Source: Liolophura sinensis (lineage: Eukaryota; Mollusca; Polyplacophora; Chitonida; Chitonidae). Taken from it: a DNA stretch of 64,000 bases. The stretch is taken from positions 51,992,984 through 52,056,983 of the forward strand of contig NC_088300.1 of the NCBI RefSeq assembly GCF_032854445.1, given 5' to 3'. The notes below the pieces were generated by a model. It saw only the letters and a list, made by a program, of their open reading frames with translations, did not search any database and was not told the origin of the DNA. Shown one piece after another: positions 34,819-47,462 of the stretch (the first letter of the stretch is position 1; every line of letters begins with the position of its first letter). Both the position numbers and the translations under genes were made by a program.

Positions 34819-36084
34819 GGGTATACAATAAGTTGATTATTTTTAAACCAGTCAATATCAAAACCAATCAATATCGCGTGTGGCCACCCCTTGCTTCAAT
34901 GCATGCAAAAACTCTCCGACGCATAGAAAAAGTCAGTCGTCTGATGAGATGACGCGGGATTCGTTGCCATTCATCTTGGAGAGCGAACGCCAGTTCTTGT
35001 CGGTTGGCTGCAAGGTGTGGCTGTTGTCTTACTCTACGACCCATATCCCAAAGGTGTTCTATGGGGGACATATCTGGGGAACGGGCAGGTCACGGCAAGA
35101 CGTTGACGTCTTTGACGTCCAGGAAGTTCTGCACAACTCGAGCTGTATGGGGCCTGGCGTTGTCATGCTGGTACCGTACACCACGTGGCTGCTGTTGAAG
35201 GAATAGCAGGACAACAGGACGTAGAATTTCATCCACGTAACGTTAAGCTGTTGGGTTCCCGTACATGGTGACCACTGGTGTCTGTTCCTCACAAATCCCA
35301 CCTCACACCATCACACTGCCACCACCAAACGGTACCACCTCCTGGACGCATGATGCAGCCGTTCGTTCGTCTCTTCGACGGTAAACTCGCTGTCTACCAT
35401 CGGCTCGGAACAGGCAGAAGTGGCTTTCATCCGTGAAAACGACACGTTGCCAATCACGTCGCTGCCAACGGCGTACAATTCGAGCTCCTCGCAACCTCTG
35501 GCGACGACGTTCGGCTGTCAACAATTGCACTCTGAATGGTCAATAGGCCCTAATTCCGTGAACCATGAGTCTCCTGGACACGATCTTCTGACCGACCCGG
35601 TGACCTAAGGCATTGATTGACGATGACGTTACTGTTAGGAAGCGGTTCGTCAGGTGTAAGGTGCGGAGGTACCCGTCTTCTCTGGGCGTAGTTACCCTAG
35701 GCCTGCCTGTTCTTGGCCTGTCCGATATCTGCCCTGTCTGTCTGTAACGTTGCATCAAGTTTGACACAGTTACACGAGAGCAGCCGAAGGTCCTTGCAAT
35801 GTGGGCATGGGTGGCTTCCATGGATACCATACCCAGGGCCCTCTCGCGTTGTTGTGGAGTCCATCGAGGCATTACTTTGGTGGTTTTTAGTCAGTGTGAA
35901 AGGTTTTTGTACACTTATTATGGTATTAATTTCGTCAAAAGGCTGGTTAAATTCAACTCACGGAGTCGTAAAGTTTCCTATGGCCGTCAGTTTAGTAACC
36001 AAGTCCTGTTCAGTTTTTACGTATTTGTGTTACTGTCTTACTGAATCCTTTTTATACACCCTTTCCGATAACTTTTGTATACCC
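34819..36084 (-). mobile_element. Tc1/mariner transposon, non-autonomous by mutation
   Basis: About 1.27 kb between inverted ends: GGGTATACAATAAGTTGATT at the left (from 34819, reading in) and GGGTATACAAAAGTTATCGG at the right (36084 reading in on the minus strand). The transposase gene fills most of the interior. Precise ends and the TA target duplication are approximate. Confidence 0.75.
34868..35872 (-). pseudogene. Tc1-family transposase with four nonsense codons
   Basis: A single frame of 335 codons starts at ATG 35872. The N-terminal paired-like helix-turn-helix region (HIARTFGCSRVTVSNLMQRY) is followed by GRPR. The catalytic region has TDES, then HDNARPH, then SPDMSPIEHLWD; 34 residues separate the second D from the E, so it is DD34E as in Tc1. 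Premature stops lie at codons 111 (TGA, 35542-35540), 190 (TGA, 35305-35303), 210 (TAA, 35245-35243) and 261 (TGA, 35092-35090). Codons 190 and 261 sit where Trp is conserved in the family. There is no frameshift over 1 kb. The product cannot be made, so the copy is dead. Confidence 0.9.
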
Positions 36085-36624
36085 ACCAGATAAAAGCCTG
36101 AGAGTAAAGTAAACTATATAAGAGTCATGTGACCCCGATGGTATTTGGTCACACCATGGTCCAGTGGCACAGTTTTAATGTGATTGTGTACTGTGATGAC
36201 AACACAGCACTTTGAGTAATTCCAGACGAGTGACGTCACGTAAATTGTAAATTCATTTGTTTTTACCTGATTCCGCCCGCATTAGAAGACCTGCAGAGTT
36301 AATTAGGGATATAATTGATGTAATGCGAAATCTCGCTTCTCATTGTGAATGTTTTGAAAGTAATATCACTAACACGTGAACAAGAGTCTAACTGATAACA
36401 TGCATACCTCGTTCTCAAACGTCATTTTGTCATCCAAGAATTTCATGCCGTAAAATTTGACATTATGGTCAAGGATATCAACAAACTGAAAACAGACAAC
36501 GCGGGAACCTGTGCCGAACTGCGTGAAGTCCATCTAAAGCCCCCATGCCTCCATGAATTACTGATGACCAGTCGTGCTGGACACACCACAGGACCCTACA
36601 TATGTATCTGCAAAAAGGTTAATT

Positions 36625-37355
36625 AAAAGAATAAACCCGGCGGGTGACGTAATATCGTCCGTCTTGCACACACGTGTTTTGTTTAAGGTCAAAACACTCT
36701 AAAATCAAAGTTGCATGATAACTTTGCATGGCTTAAACATCAATGAACTAGGCCTACCAGCACATCTACAAGAAATTTTAACATTATTACACAACAATTT
36801 GAAATGTACAGTTCCTGTGCAATCATTATCAGGGGATAATATATTTATTAACATTCGGCTCGTGATCATATATGGTATGGAGTTATGTTTACAAGAACGT
36901 TAATTTCTGTCATATCGCAGACGTGAAAACATTTATGTTAATGGAATAATTCGCAGAAACGGATTGACGCCGTTAAAGAGACATTATCCCAAGATTCAGT
37001 TTGCCTTTCACAGAAACAATATTACTAAATATTCAAACAACTTTTCAAAACATAACAGTGCAGGTATGCGAATAACAACTGAGTAATACGCTCCAGTTAC
37101 TTTAACATTATAAACATGGCGTCAACACAACAGAACTTTGTTTAACAGAATTAGTCAAAATACAACAAAAAAACACTGCTCGTTATACTTTGGTTAATTG
37201 TAAATACTATTTTCAAAGTTGTGAAACACATCTTATCATCAACATGCCTGCAAACAGGTTTATTTTCAGAATAAACCCGCTGGCGAAGCAACATCGTCCG
37301 TCTCGGACACACGCGTTTTGGTTAGAGTCAAAACACCCACCCACTCAAGTTACAT
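36625..37355. repeat. Direct repeat pair flanking a unique segment
   Basis: About 100 bp near 36630-36730 ('gaataaacccggcgggtgac', 'aacatcgtccgtct'-like, 'cacacgtgttttgtt', 'gtcaaaacac') recurs, diverged, at about 37268-37350. The second copy ends about 160 bp before a Harbinger nuclease fragment, so the pair may be remnants of such elements. Confidence 0.5.
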
Positions 37356-37514
37356 ATGGAAGTGACTTAAAATACGAAAATCGGACTTTCGCCCGTGCAA
37401 CGATGCATATACACTATACCAATGTAACAATGTAAAATTTGGTAACATGCATGGTATAAAATCCCAGTACTTAATGTTTCATATTTCTGGCCGCCGAAGA
37501 AACGTTTCGTTCCA

Positions 37515-37955
37515 TTGCGTTTAGCTACCGTGTGGGAGCTACCACGGTTGGTACCATTGTCTCGGAACGTTGTCAAGTTTTGTGGGAGAAACTATCTTGC
37601 GCCCATTTACATGAAGATGCCGCAAGACAGTGAAGCGTGGAGGATTATAGCAGCTAATTTTGACGACAAATGGCAGTTTCCACACTGTCTAGGAGTTCTG
37701 GATGGAAAACATGTAGTGATGAAAGCTCCTTGGAATTTAGGTTCACTCTATTTTAATTACAAGGGCACGTTTTCCACTGTTCTTCTGGCAATGGTAGATG
37801 CAAACTTGAAGTTTATATCCATAGATGTTGGGGCATATGGGCGTAACAGTGATGGAGGAATTTTTTCCAATTCGAATCTTGGTAAGGCTATAGCTAAAGA
37901 TGCTCTACATTTCCCAGCCGATGAACCTATATATAATACATGGACATTTCAATAG
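37515..37955 (+). mobile_element. PIF/Harbinger transposase (DDE nuclease) fragment
   Basis: The frame reads WQFPHCLGVLDGKHVVMKAP, then GSLYFNYKGTFSTVLLAMVD and DVGAYGRNSDGGIFSNS. These are hallmarks of the HARBI1-like DDE_Tnp_4 nuclease, with catalytic Asp in LDGKH and in A(M)VDA. The N-terminal third and the C-terminal part with the last acidic residue are missing; the frame stops at 37955. Truncated copy, not functional alone. Complete elements also encode a Myb-like protein. Confidence 0.85.
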
Positions 37956-38179
37956 TCTGTTACACACAAGTTGACAAACTTCACTGTGGAATAATTGATC
38001 TTGAGGCGAGATTGCTCCGCAATAACCTGATATTCACGGTTAAAAAGGGGGAAAGGGCGGGAGAAAATTTTAATCAATTTCTTTATGAGGTCTAATCTAA
38101 ACTTATTGAAGGCAGATATGTATATGTATATATAAAGGAAACGAGTTTTGGCTGGGAAGAAACCATAGAACACACACAT

Positions 38180-38181
38180 AG

Positions 38182-38265
<84 letters not shown>
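38180..38265. repeat. (AC)n(AT)n microsatellite
   Basis: An alternating AC run of about 40 bp passes directly into an AT run of about 38 bp. Short frames across it are artefacts. Confidence 0.95.
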
Positions 38266-38269
<4 letters not shown>

Positions 38270-38287
38270 TCTGCGTTCAATAAGTTT

Positions 38288-38435
38288 AGAAGGTCTGCAG
38301 CAACCTGCGAATTGTCGTGGGTTTACCCCGGACTCTGCCCGGTTTCCTCCCACCATAATGCTTGCCGCCGTCGTATAAGTAAAATATTATTGAATACGGC
38401 GTATAACACCAATCAAATAAAAATAAATAAATAAG
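38288..38435 (+). repeat. SINE family A 3' half
   Basis: 'aggtctgcagcaacctgcga' through 'gaatacggcgtataacacca' and an (AAAT)n tail; the head is missing. It directly follows the microsatellite. Confidence 0.8.
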
Positions 38436-38439
38436 TTTA

Positions 38440-39470
38440 TAGATTAGACCACAGAAAGACAGAAATTAACCGCCAAATTATTACATTGTTCGTAGGCCTA
38501 CACCATCCCCGAAATAAAACATTTAAAAAACGCTTGCTGTTCATTTTCCATCTTTCATTTTCATGATTTGAACAAAAACACACTACATTAATAATTCTTT
38601 ATATAAATATGGTATACCATTATCTGTTCTTCAAACTAAAAATCTGAGAAGACAAATTACACGTTCATTACGGAGGATATTTGAATTGACGGACTTTCCT
38701 TAGCTTCACCCGTGGTAAATATTTTTTGTTTCAGTGCCTGATTATAGGAAATACATTGCCTATTTTTATTTATAGCTTAAGTACTTATGTGATCTACATT
38801 TGCCATTAACCCTTGAGAATTTAGAGTTTACTCTGGTCAGCACGTTATTCTCACTTCAAAGGGCAGCACGTGGCATACCAAATGTAACCTGGTCAAGTAG
38901 GGTCGAGGTCATTTAAAATGTCAAACCGTAGGACATGCTCTCGTTCACTCCATTTCTTCATGTCTGTTATAAACTCTCTTATTGCCTGGTACAACGCCGC
39001 CACCTGCCACCAACACTGTACGTGACAGTGCATTGGAATCAATAAGCATGTATTTATCCTTCAGATATTCAGTCAAGGGATTTTAGGGTGAGTTATTTGT
39101 AGCACGCATTGTTCTTTATCTTCTAAGATATTCTGAGAAAACACTATGGAATTAGAAAACAACACACATTATCATGCAAACTATTACCGGAACTTTTATC
39201 AGTGGCACGCGCAGGTTCACTTGTAGCAATTCTAGCTTTACCTTCCACTAGGCTTTTCTGACAGATGGTTTCAACACTTGTTACACCCGTGCCTGTTTAA
39301 TTATCTGTTTAATTACACTTAGCATTATGGCGGGAGAAAACCGGGCCCCCCATATATATAAGGCCGAAGACTTATGTTTATAATAAGGTAACCAACAACA
39401 CATCATCGTGGGATTAAACGGAGTCTAATGAACGGTCGTAATCACCATTCAAAGTCCCATTTTAGAGGGT
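38440..39470. other. Intergenic, nothing recognised
   Basis: AT-rich unique DNA with a short family A piece near 39308-39346. No exon-like segment with family similarity. Confidence 0.4.
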
Positions 39471-39476
39471 TTATTT

Positions 39477-39478
<2 letters not shown>

Positions 39479-39514
<36 letters not shown>

Positions 39515-39600
39515 TTTTTTGGGGTTTTTGTTGTTGTTGTTTGTTTTGTTTTGGTTTTTCGTGGGGAGGGGGTGGTTCTTTCCTTTTTTCCAGGGGTTTA
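39479..39600. repeat. (GT)n microsatellite and G/T-rich tract
   Basis: A TG run of about 32 bp followed by T-rich and G-rich simple sequence. Confidence 0.9.
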
Positions 39601-40509
39601 GGGTTGGTGGTCAGATACATTGTGACCTCGACAAATCTACTCTGTCTGTAAGTAGGCCATTTTGTAGCCAGTGATGAGTTACAGTGCATTTGATAAATCA
39701 CAATTAATATACATCTGCCTTCAAACTAACCAGCCTCTAAACGCGTGTACATGGTATCGTGCTCTGGAATTATCTCTATGACTTACTTAACGGGAGAGAT
39801 TCGAGTGTTGATTGTTAAGTGGAAATGTGTCATATTTAGTTGACTGTTGAACCCAATGAAAATGTGTTGTGAACAAATTTTAGTGTTTTGTTTCAATAAA
39901 GTATGGTCAAATCTTGATTACTCACCGCAATTTCCCTTTGTCTTTTTATTTTTTTTTTTATTATTTTTTTCTTATTTTGATTTTTTTTTACTTTTAATAA
40001 TGTGGTGATATACATTATAATGCAAAGGAACTAAATCTCGGGATCCTTGGTCGTCCAACACAATTCTGAGTTTATGAAAGCAAGCCAATATAAAAGTAAA
40101 TGTCAACAGAATCTACAGCACAGAGAGCAAAGCTGGAGCCGGGACGATAGATTGCCATTCATGTTTGGACAAATAAATAAGTAAATCGTGTACGCTGTAA
40201 CCCCCCCACCCCCTCCATCTCCTTACAACATACAGGCGAATACCTCTCTGACCAGCAAGTAATCTGCATGCGATGTCTGGTTCCTCTTGTATTCTATTCT
40301 GTACTTCTATCATAAACGTGTTATCCATATCAACATCAGAATATGGGATCATTTTCGTTAATACTCATAGTGTACTTGTTAAGGTAGACTTAACGGTTTT
40401 GTGACACTGTTAGACATTGTATGGACACATGCATGGGAGGGGGGTGCATGTTGTCTCCGCTAACATGTATTAAGTTAGAGAACGTGCTAATCCGTGGACG
40501 TTAACTTTT

Positions 40510-40690
40510 ATTTGATTGCAATATTCTTGAGCATGGCGTAAAACACCAGAGCCTCGGTGAAACTCACGACCATCCGCAGGTTGCTGTCAGGCCCTCCCAT
40601 GTACGTACCGAAAGGAAGCCAGCATGAACTGAACTCACAGCAACCACATTGGTCAGAGCCTTCTGGGTCATTACGCTAACCACCTCGGAC
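40510..40690 (-). repeat. SINE family A, partial copy
   Basis: Tail, a body with a deletion, and a partly lost head ('gcatggcgtaaaacaccaga', 'ccatccgcaggttgctgtca', 'aggaagccagcatgaact'). Confidence 0.7.
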
Positions 40691-40870
40691 TCGGTGCACA
40701 ACCCCGCTCTCGCCTCCCCTCCCCCTGTCAACTCTGTGTGAGTTTGGTTATGTACAACTATTTCCTATTTGTTTTTTATTGGATTCATGTTTGTGCTGGT
40801 CTTACTAATGAATATTTCATTTATATGAACTTTATGAGCATTAAAGGAGACCCAACAAACCAAATGAACC

Positions 40871-40880
40871 TATATATATA
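40871..40880 (+). promoter_or_regulatory. Possible TATA element for the METTL27-like gene
   Basis: An isolated TATATATATA about 200 bp before the start codon of the methyltransferase gene. Only position supports it; short TA runs are common in this DNA. Confidence 0.2.
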
Positions 40881-41081
40881 GGACAGACATCTGAAACAGC
40901 ATACGACCTTGTCACAAACGAATTGGCGACCACGTTACGGCATGGTGAGAAAGGTGCATATCTGGTACAGATCTCGACTAGGTTTATCTGATGGTCAGCC
41001 AGATTACATGTGTCTGGGGCCAATAAATAGGGACCGGACAGAGAATGCTGGGACATACATAAGGCTAACAGAAATAGAGCG

Positions 41082-44000
41082 ATGGCCGAGTACCACGTCG
41101 CACAGAAAGTGGAAGCTATAACGGTAGGAAGCAAACTCTGCAGGAGTGAGATTATCCAAGAGTACCAGGAATGGGTGAAAGATGGTAAATACGACCAGGT
41201 GAGTTGTTAGAGGCAACAGCAACGAATTTTTAAACAGACCGGTTTGAAGAAATTATTTATTTATTTATTTGATTGGTGTTTTACGCCGTACTCAAGAATA
41301 TTTTCACTTAGACGACGGTGGCCAGCATCATGGTGGGAGGAAAATGCCCGGGGGAAACCCACGGCCATCCACAGGTTGTTGGCAGACCTTGAAGAAATTA
41401 AAACCTGTATTTGCACCTTTGCCTCAGTGCGAACCCTGACAGCGACTGAGTTCCCAAATCTGTAAAGTGTATGTACAATCTGTTGACCAAAGATGGCAGT
41501 CATGGACAGATTTTCATGTGGTTACGCTATGGTAACTCAACATATTCCCCATGCAAGCTGATTTTCATCCCATAGCCTTGTCTGAGGAAGGCATAAGGTG
41601 ATGAACACCAGTTCATGAAGACAGCAGTATTCTTGATGGACTTTTCGAAAATTTTACAGTAGTTTAATAGCTTTAAAAGTAGTACGGATAATGTCTTTTT
41701 GCATTCGGAATAGAATACTTAATAATAAGAACGCGGTTGATTGTTTTGCCATGCACGTATGTTACGCACTTATACAGGCGAAATAACTCTGTGTTGCAGG
41801 ACATGGCCACCCTGGGATTCGCCGGCCCATCTCTGACAGCGGATTACATAGCAACTTACTTCCCAAATAACAAGGATGACGTCTTCATCCTAGACGTGGC
41901 AGCAGGGACAGGAAAAGTAGGGATTGAGGTTAGTTCATTTTTATATAGATATTAACAACTAAGTTTACCTAAATAATTTATTTATTTATTTGATTGGTGT
42001 TTTACGCCGTAGTCATGAATATTTCACTTATACGACGGCGGCCAGCATTATGGTGGGTGGAACCGGGGCAGAGCCCGGAGGAAACCCACGACCATCCGCA
42101 GGTTGCAGGCCGGATTTACCTATATAAAGATCATTACCGAGTTTAATATTTTTTAATTTACCTAACAAAACTCTATATTTCTTTCACATTATCTGATTCT
42201 TGTAACGTTGAAAACATAGATTTCATATTGAGTATTTGTGATGTTTGTCTTGAGATGATATAACATTTCGCCCTGTGTAAAGGTTTCGCAATGTTATACT
42301 TCAAAAATTCACACATGTCCATAAAATGCAAAAAGTTTTGGCTACGAAGTTATTTGTCAACCTTGAAGATGAACTGCAAATGTGATTTATTTATTTTCAG
42401 CTACTGAGGCGTGGTTTCTCCCAAATCGACGCCCTGGATCCGTGTTCGGCCATGCTGAACGCGGCGAAAGAGCGGCAGATTTATAGGGATTATATCAGTG
42501 CCGAAGTGAACGGCTCTGAGCTGGATATACCGGATGGTAAGTTTAAAGGACAGACATAAGCACGATGCCCTCCGTAAGCTCTCTTCAAAAAAAATGCCAT
42601 TAATGTTTTCCATATGGTGAAAATCTTTTCTTTCTTTCCAAAGTTGTGTCAAAGCCTAAATAGACTCGTCATGTGATATATGTCAACCCTATGCACTTAA
42701 CTCAATGGTTCGTCGTGTGACCTATATCAACCCTATGGTTCTACTCAAATCTTTGTCTTGTATCTGTACAATAATGGATATGTTATTCCAAGCGAAAACT
42801 TTTTGATGCAGGTACGTACGATGCTATCACGTGTGTCGGTGGGATAGCGGATGGTCATCTACCGGCTGAGTCTGTCACAGAAATGCTACGCCTGATCAAA
42901 AATGGTACGATATCGGGCTTTCGTGAAAAATCCTTAACAGTTTTCAATCAACTTTCATCTGTCTGCTTTCATTTCTTCACGCCACCCATAAAACCACTAC
43001 ATTTTGTTTCAACCAAATTTGTGCCAGCTTCCATGGTAATGGGTAATGGCTACATGGGGAAACATTGCGAATGTTCTTTTTCCTTTCTTATGCGTGCTGT
43101 AGGCGCATTCTTGTGTCATGTTTCCCAGTCAATACAAATAACAAACCGACCTGACTGGTTGCTTTCATGACCACCTGTATTTCCTCAGAAAATGTCTTCC
43201 CACCCAATCCACTGTACACCTCCAGCAGGTTTCCAGAACCAGCTGAATCTACAAATTCAGAACATTCTTTTTATAAATGAGTACAGACACAGCACTTTGA
43301 ATTTCGTGCAGACACATCTTAAAACATTTGGAGTATTTGCTGAGCGCCGTTTTCTTTAGTCTCTAGTTATTAAATATCCATTCATGTATTAATATCATGC
43401 TATTAGTGTTCATTTTATGGTGTTTAATTATGCCTATGGTATGGATGCTGTACTATTTGTGTTTATTGTATGGTGTTTACATGTACATCGTATGGAGGCT
43501 CTACGTCACATTTGTGTTTATTGTACGGTGTTTACGTGTACAGTATTCACGCTCTACGTCACTATTTGTGTTTATTGTGTGGTGTTTTCGTCTACGGTGT
43601 GGACGCTCTACGTCACGGCTATCCTTGACCAATCGTAAGAAGCGGTGAATGGGTTGAGTGACGTACGGCGCCCTGATTACACGAGAGAACCTTGTATTTT
43701 ACAGTAATGTCACAATAACAAGACACCGTGTGCAAGCCATGACGGGGCGACAATCGCGCGATAGTCCAGCGCCCATAACTCAGCAAGGCATAAGTATTAC
43801 AAACGTGTACAATAGTGGGCAGTATATAGCGATCCACAGTTGGCAGATATATTGGTATATTAATGATATGCAATTATCCGTGTTCATCTTGATGTTTTTT
43901 GGTTTGTGTAAGTGCTTTGGGCCATGAAGGCATAAACAATCTGTGCTATATTATGGTGTACAAACACCATATAGACTGGAGATACACAATTCATAAATTG

Positions 44001-44789
44001 CTTTTTTAAAAGTTGTTGGACTATTCAGATGTGGAAATGTGCTAATATTGTTTGTACATTTACAAAAATGATTACTGCTTACAGAGTGGGCAATTTCGGT
44101 GCTCAGAAACACAAATGTTCCACGTGTCTCTCCATGATTTGTGTGGGGTTTACAGCTATTCATGTCTTCAAAATGAAAGGGCTCAATGTCCACTCATTTA
44201 TGCCTTTAGCTTGAAAGTGTAATTAAAGATATAGTTGTACGGTTTTATTTTCACTATCAACTGAATTGTGTGCATTATTGACCTGCTTATTAAAACTTTA
44301 TACGTTGTTTGTCCATTATTGCTGTCAAATTTTAAATACAAATATAATTCCTAAGACATGTAAAACTAAACATTCTGGTATAATACTGCATATTTAAATC
44401 CTAAAGAGACGCATACAAACTGAACGATTGTGAATTCAATTTAATACTAATATACACTTCAAAATTACCTTAAAATTAGGCGTGTTAAGCGTAACTATAA
44501 CATATGGATTTACATTTTTCCAATGACTGACTAGTAATAAATCTATAAGTGTCGACGTGTAACACCCTGGAAAACCATTCTTCTTGTAGGTGGTATTATA
44601 GTTTTGACTGGTAACGCCGGCGTGTGGAGAGAGCTCCCGGAGTATTCCGTCAAAATGGCGGCAATCATTAAGGGCTTGGAGAAATCTGGAAAACTCTGTG
44701 TCATCAAGGAAGAGATATCAGATAATTATCGGTTCAGCATGGAAAAGGCAAGAACACAAGGAATCACGATTGTTATGAAAAAGTTGTGA
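41082..44789 (+). CDS. METTL27: METTL27-like class I SAM-dependent methyltransferase, five exons
   Basis: Cytosolic methyltransferase-like protein of 224 residues (human METTL27 is slightly longer); its substrate is not known to me. Exons are 41082-41198, 41800-41928, 42401-42536, 42812-42904 and 44590-44789 (TGA), with phases 0, 0, 1, 1 all consistent. The N-terminal YQEWVKDGKYDQD motif precedes motif I, VFILDVAAGTGKVGIE (SAM-binding glycine loop). Motif II region: IDALDPCSAMLNAAKE, where the acidic Asp after the second strand would bind the ribose. Then GTYDAITCVGGIADGHLP and LRLIKNGGIIVLTGNAG. The last part is the usual C-terminal strand segment (ITIVMKKL). Introns hold two family A SINEs and a ~55-bp array. 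No lesions. Confidence 0.93.
41252..41390 (-). repeat. SINE family A fragment, METTL27 intron 1
   Basis: (AAAT)n tail plus the 3' body only ('gtactcaagaatattttcac' side and the 'cccgggggaaacccacggcc' box); no head. Confidence 0.8.
41973..42106 (-). repeat. SINE family A fragment, METTL27 intron 2
   Basis: (AAAT)n tail plus the body up to 'cgaccatccgcaggttgc'; no head. It has nearly the same truncation point as the copy in intron 1. Confidence 0.85.
43400..43620. repeat. ~55-bp tandem repeat, METTL27 intron 4
   Basis: About four imperfect units with 'tttgtgtttattgtatggtg' and 'gctctacgtcac' cores. The unit length of about 54-57 bp is not constant. Confidence 0.7.
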
Positions 44790-44975
44790 ATATAACCAAA
44801 ACGCATTTGTTTCACATTTTGCAGTTTTAATTTATCCCAATTCCGTACAACTGCAATTTAAATAATACTCGGTCATATGACGAAACCCAAAGCTTGATTT
44901 ATTTTAGACTAGAAGCAAAGTGGAAAAATTTTTAAGTTATTCCAGTAGCTTATGTTCATTTTTATGTTTTTAAAA

Positions 44976-44981
44976 AATAAA
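44976..44981 (+). terminator. Candidate polyadenylation signal of METTL27-like gene
   Basis: AATAAA about 190 bp after the stop codon, the first hexamer downstream. Confidence 0.5.
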
Positions 44982-45084
44982 GATCTGGTCACTGTTTAAG
45001 AATATGCTACTATAGTTGACTCTGTTTATGCGTCCGTGGCTTGACACTCGACTGACCATCACTAAAAGCCTAAACATCGTGTAG

Positions 45085-45395
45085 GTGAAACCGGTTGGTC
45101 AAGCTTATTGCCTTTCAATCGTTAGAACATATGACGCGCAGGTTCAAACCCTGCCTTGGGAAAAGAATTTATCTCACGGTGTCACCGTCCGTAGGCCGTT
45201 TGCGCAGTAGGCCTATACCGTTTGTTTAAGGCCATTTGTCTTTCGCTCTGCACAAATCTGTACATCTCACATGAGAAATCTACTCAAAGGCCCATGGTTT
45301 ACGCCGGGTTTTCCGATGTCCTCCACCCATAAAACTGATCCACATTGTATAAGTTAACATTCCATGAGTATGGGGTTAAGCAACACTCAGATATT
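45085..45395 (+). repeat. SINE family B, fairly complete copy
   Basis: A tRNA-like head with 'tttcaatcgttagaac' and B-box 'caggttcaaaccctgcc', then the body, then 'tttacgccgggttttccgat', 'cctccacccataaaactgat' and tail 'catgagtatggggttaagca'. Confidence 0.65.
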
Positions 45396-46129
45396 AAAAA
45401 ATATATTCTTACCATGCACTATAACTGTTTGAATCTTAACCTTTTAAACATTTTGTACAAAAGTACAATATCTGCACGGCACACACAGTGCATTCATGTA
45501 CTCGAATAATACTCAAAGAAAACCACTCAAAGGCTATCTTTTTGTGCCTTATTTTCATTTATGACAGTACAGATGGTTTTCTTTAGATTGTCCCCATTAA
45601 AAACCAACTTTAAAAGAGCGTTTTTCGTACTTTAGCTTCAAGAAAATAAACAAAAAACAAATTACACATCTAATGTTAAAAGCTTATGCTAACTGTTTTA
45701 ACGTAGGGTTATTAACTCAGGCCAGTGTCGAGTATTATGTATAATAGGTTAAGGTATACAATGAATAACTGTCACTGAGAACTAGCCTGTGCGTTCAATG
45801 TCCAGTGACCTTAACTTAGAGACATTGCTTAACCATCGTTATCAGAGTAGGACGGCTGCTTCGAAGCCTAGTGACGCGACCAAGAGGTTACTGGTTTTTT
45901 GATAACGCAGGCTAAGTACACACAAATTTAAACACATATATACACGTTCTACACCCGACACAATTTCTTATGTAGATATTAATGGAACTGAGGCGTGGGT
46001 ATCCATGCAGCACACGCACAAGTTTACCATAGCTTTACATATAGGCCGTGGAATTTTCCGATGAGAAAGGAGAAGAGTTTATCTGAGCTAGGCTTGAAAT
46101 CAGAAATAGTTAATGAACATGTATCCGTT

Positions 46130-46251
46130 TAAAAAAAATAAAATAAATAAATAAATAAAATAAAAAAATAAATAAAAATAAAATAAAAACAATTGTACTA
46201 CATGTATATATATATATACACGAATTTTATTAAGACCACAATAAATACACC

Positions 46252-46285
<34 letters not shown>

Positions 46286-46315
46286 CTGTGTGTGTGCGTG
46301 TGTGTCTGTGTATTC
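46130..46315. repeat. A-rich, (TA)n and (TG)n simple repeats
   Basis: An (AAATA)n stretch, short TATATATA blocks around 46208 and 46252, and a TG run with C interruptions to about 46310. Confidence 0.9.
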
Positions 46316-46383
46316 TGAGTTTAGAAGAGAACGGTGAAAGTTTTGCCTGGCGCCATCGTCACGCTCAATTATATACAGGGAGC

Positions 46384-46640
46384 GGCTCGTGGCTGAACTT
46401 GCCCTGCAATAGTTAGGCCACTAGGGACGTGGGTTCAATCCATTCGCGGACAGGAATTTTTCCTCTTTCTATTCATCTCGGGCGTTGGTGGCAGAGGCAG
46501 TCATTGGTGCTCTTGTGAGTGGCTTTACCGTAGCTGAAGTTTCCATCTATATGACGTATGTCATACGTGAGAATGAATGAATGAATGAATGATCAGTGTT
46601 TAACATCACATTGGCAGCATTTCAACCGTATCCTGGCGAC
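46384..46640 (+). repeat. tRNA-headed SINE remnants
   Basis: A head-like segment ('gcaatagttaggccactagg', 'gtgggttcaatcc') is followed by a body, a (GAAT)n run at 46572-46592 and 'gtgtttaacatcacattggc'. The last part resembles the 3' end of another molluscan-type SINE, so this is probably a composite of two insertions. Confidence 0.4.
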
Positions 46641-47460
46641 ACGCGTCGTTAAGTTTGTCATTAGTTCGTCAATAGTTGGTTTACATCGGGTTTCCTTCTA
46701 CCACAGAACTGTTTGTTTACCGAAACGAAGTACTGTGACATGGGCATATATATCTGGGCTATGAAAACGTTAGCTGTGCGAAACAAAATGTCAGAACTGA
46801 AGAAAGTTCATCAGAACAACGCCATATACGCGAAATGCAGCTATCGCAACGAGCCTCAGCTGCAACGTAAGCCTAGGCTTTTCAGTTGGATATTAAGTAC
46901 CATTACAAGACTGTGGCACTGTTGTTATAAATGTTATAGATGGGAAACACGAGGCCTCTGACGATCCGGTAGACCACGTGCCAATATACTAGAACATAGG
47001 ACCTTCTCATACGATACTGGATCAAATACAGCTTTGCTAAAATCAAGACATTGCTGAAATATGTCTCATAATAGAGTAAACATGAAACTTAATAACAAGG
47101 TTATTGACTTAGAAATAAGCGATATTACATCAAATATTAATTGTCAACATCAACTTAATCGAATTATCCACTTTTGTGAAATTTTTATCTCATCTTAATG
47201 TGGCCTTTTTTGGTCTTTGGTTTAATTTGAGCTCTTTAATTCACGGATATGAAGAATTGACTGCATGTGACCCTGATCTCTTGCCTTAAAGAATAACTTC
47301 ACAGAGTTGCTTCAGTGACGAGTCGCTCTTACTACTTGGCGTCTTTTAGGAAAACTTTTGCCCGAAACGGCATAAAGGAAGTTGACAGATTTGATAGTGT
47401 CAGTGTGATAATGTGCACAACCCTCTCATACTCTGATATTAGATACATTTGACTAGCGCC
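46641..47460. other. Spacer, nothing recognised
   Basis: AT-rich; short frames only. Confidence 0.4.
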
Positions 47461-47462
47461 CA

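Noticed and set aside
37949-38356. Frames with Tyr-Ile and Val-Cys runs
   Set aside because: Direct translation of the (AC)n(AT)n microsatellite.
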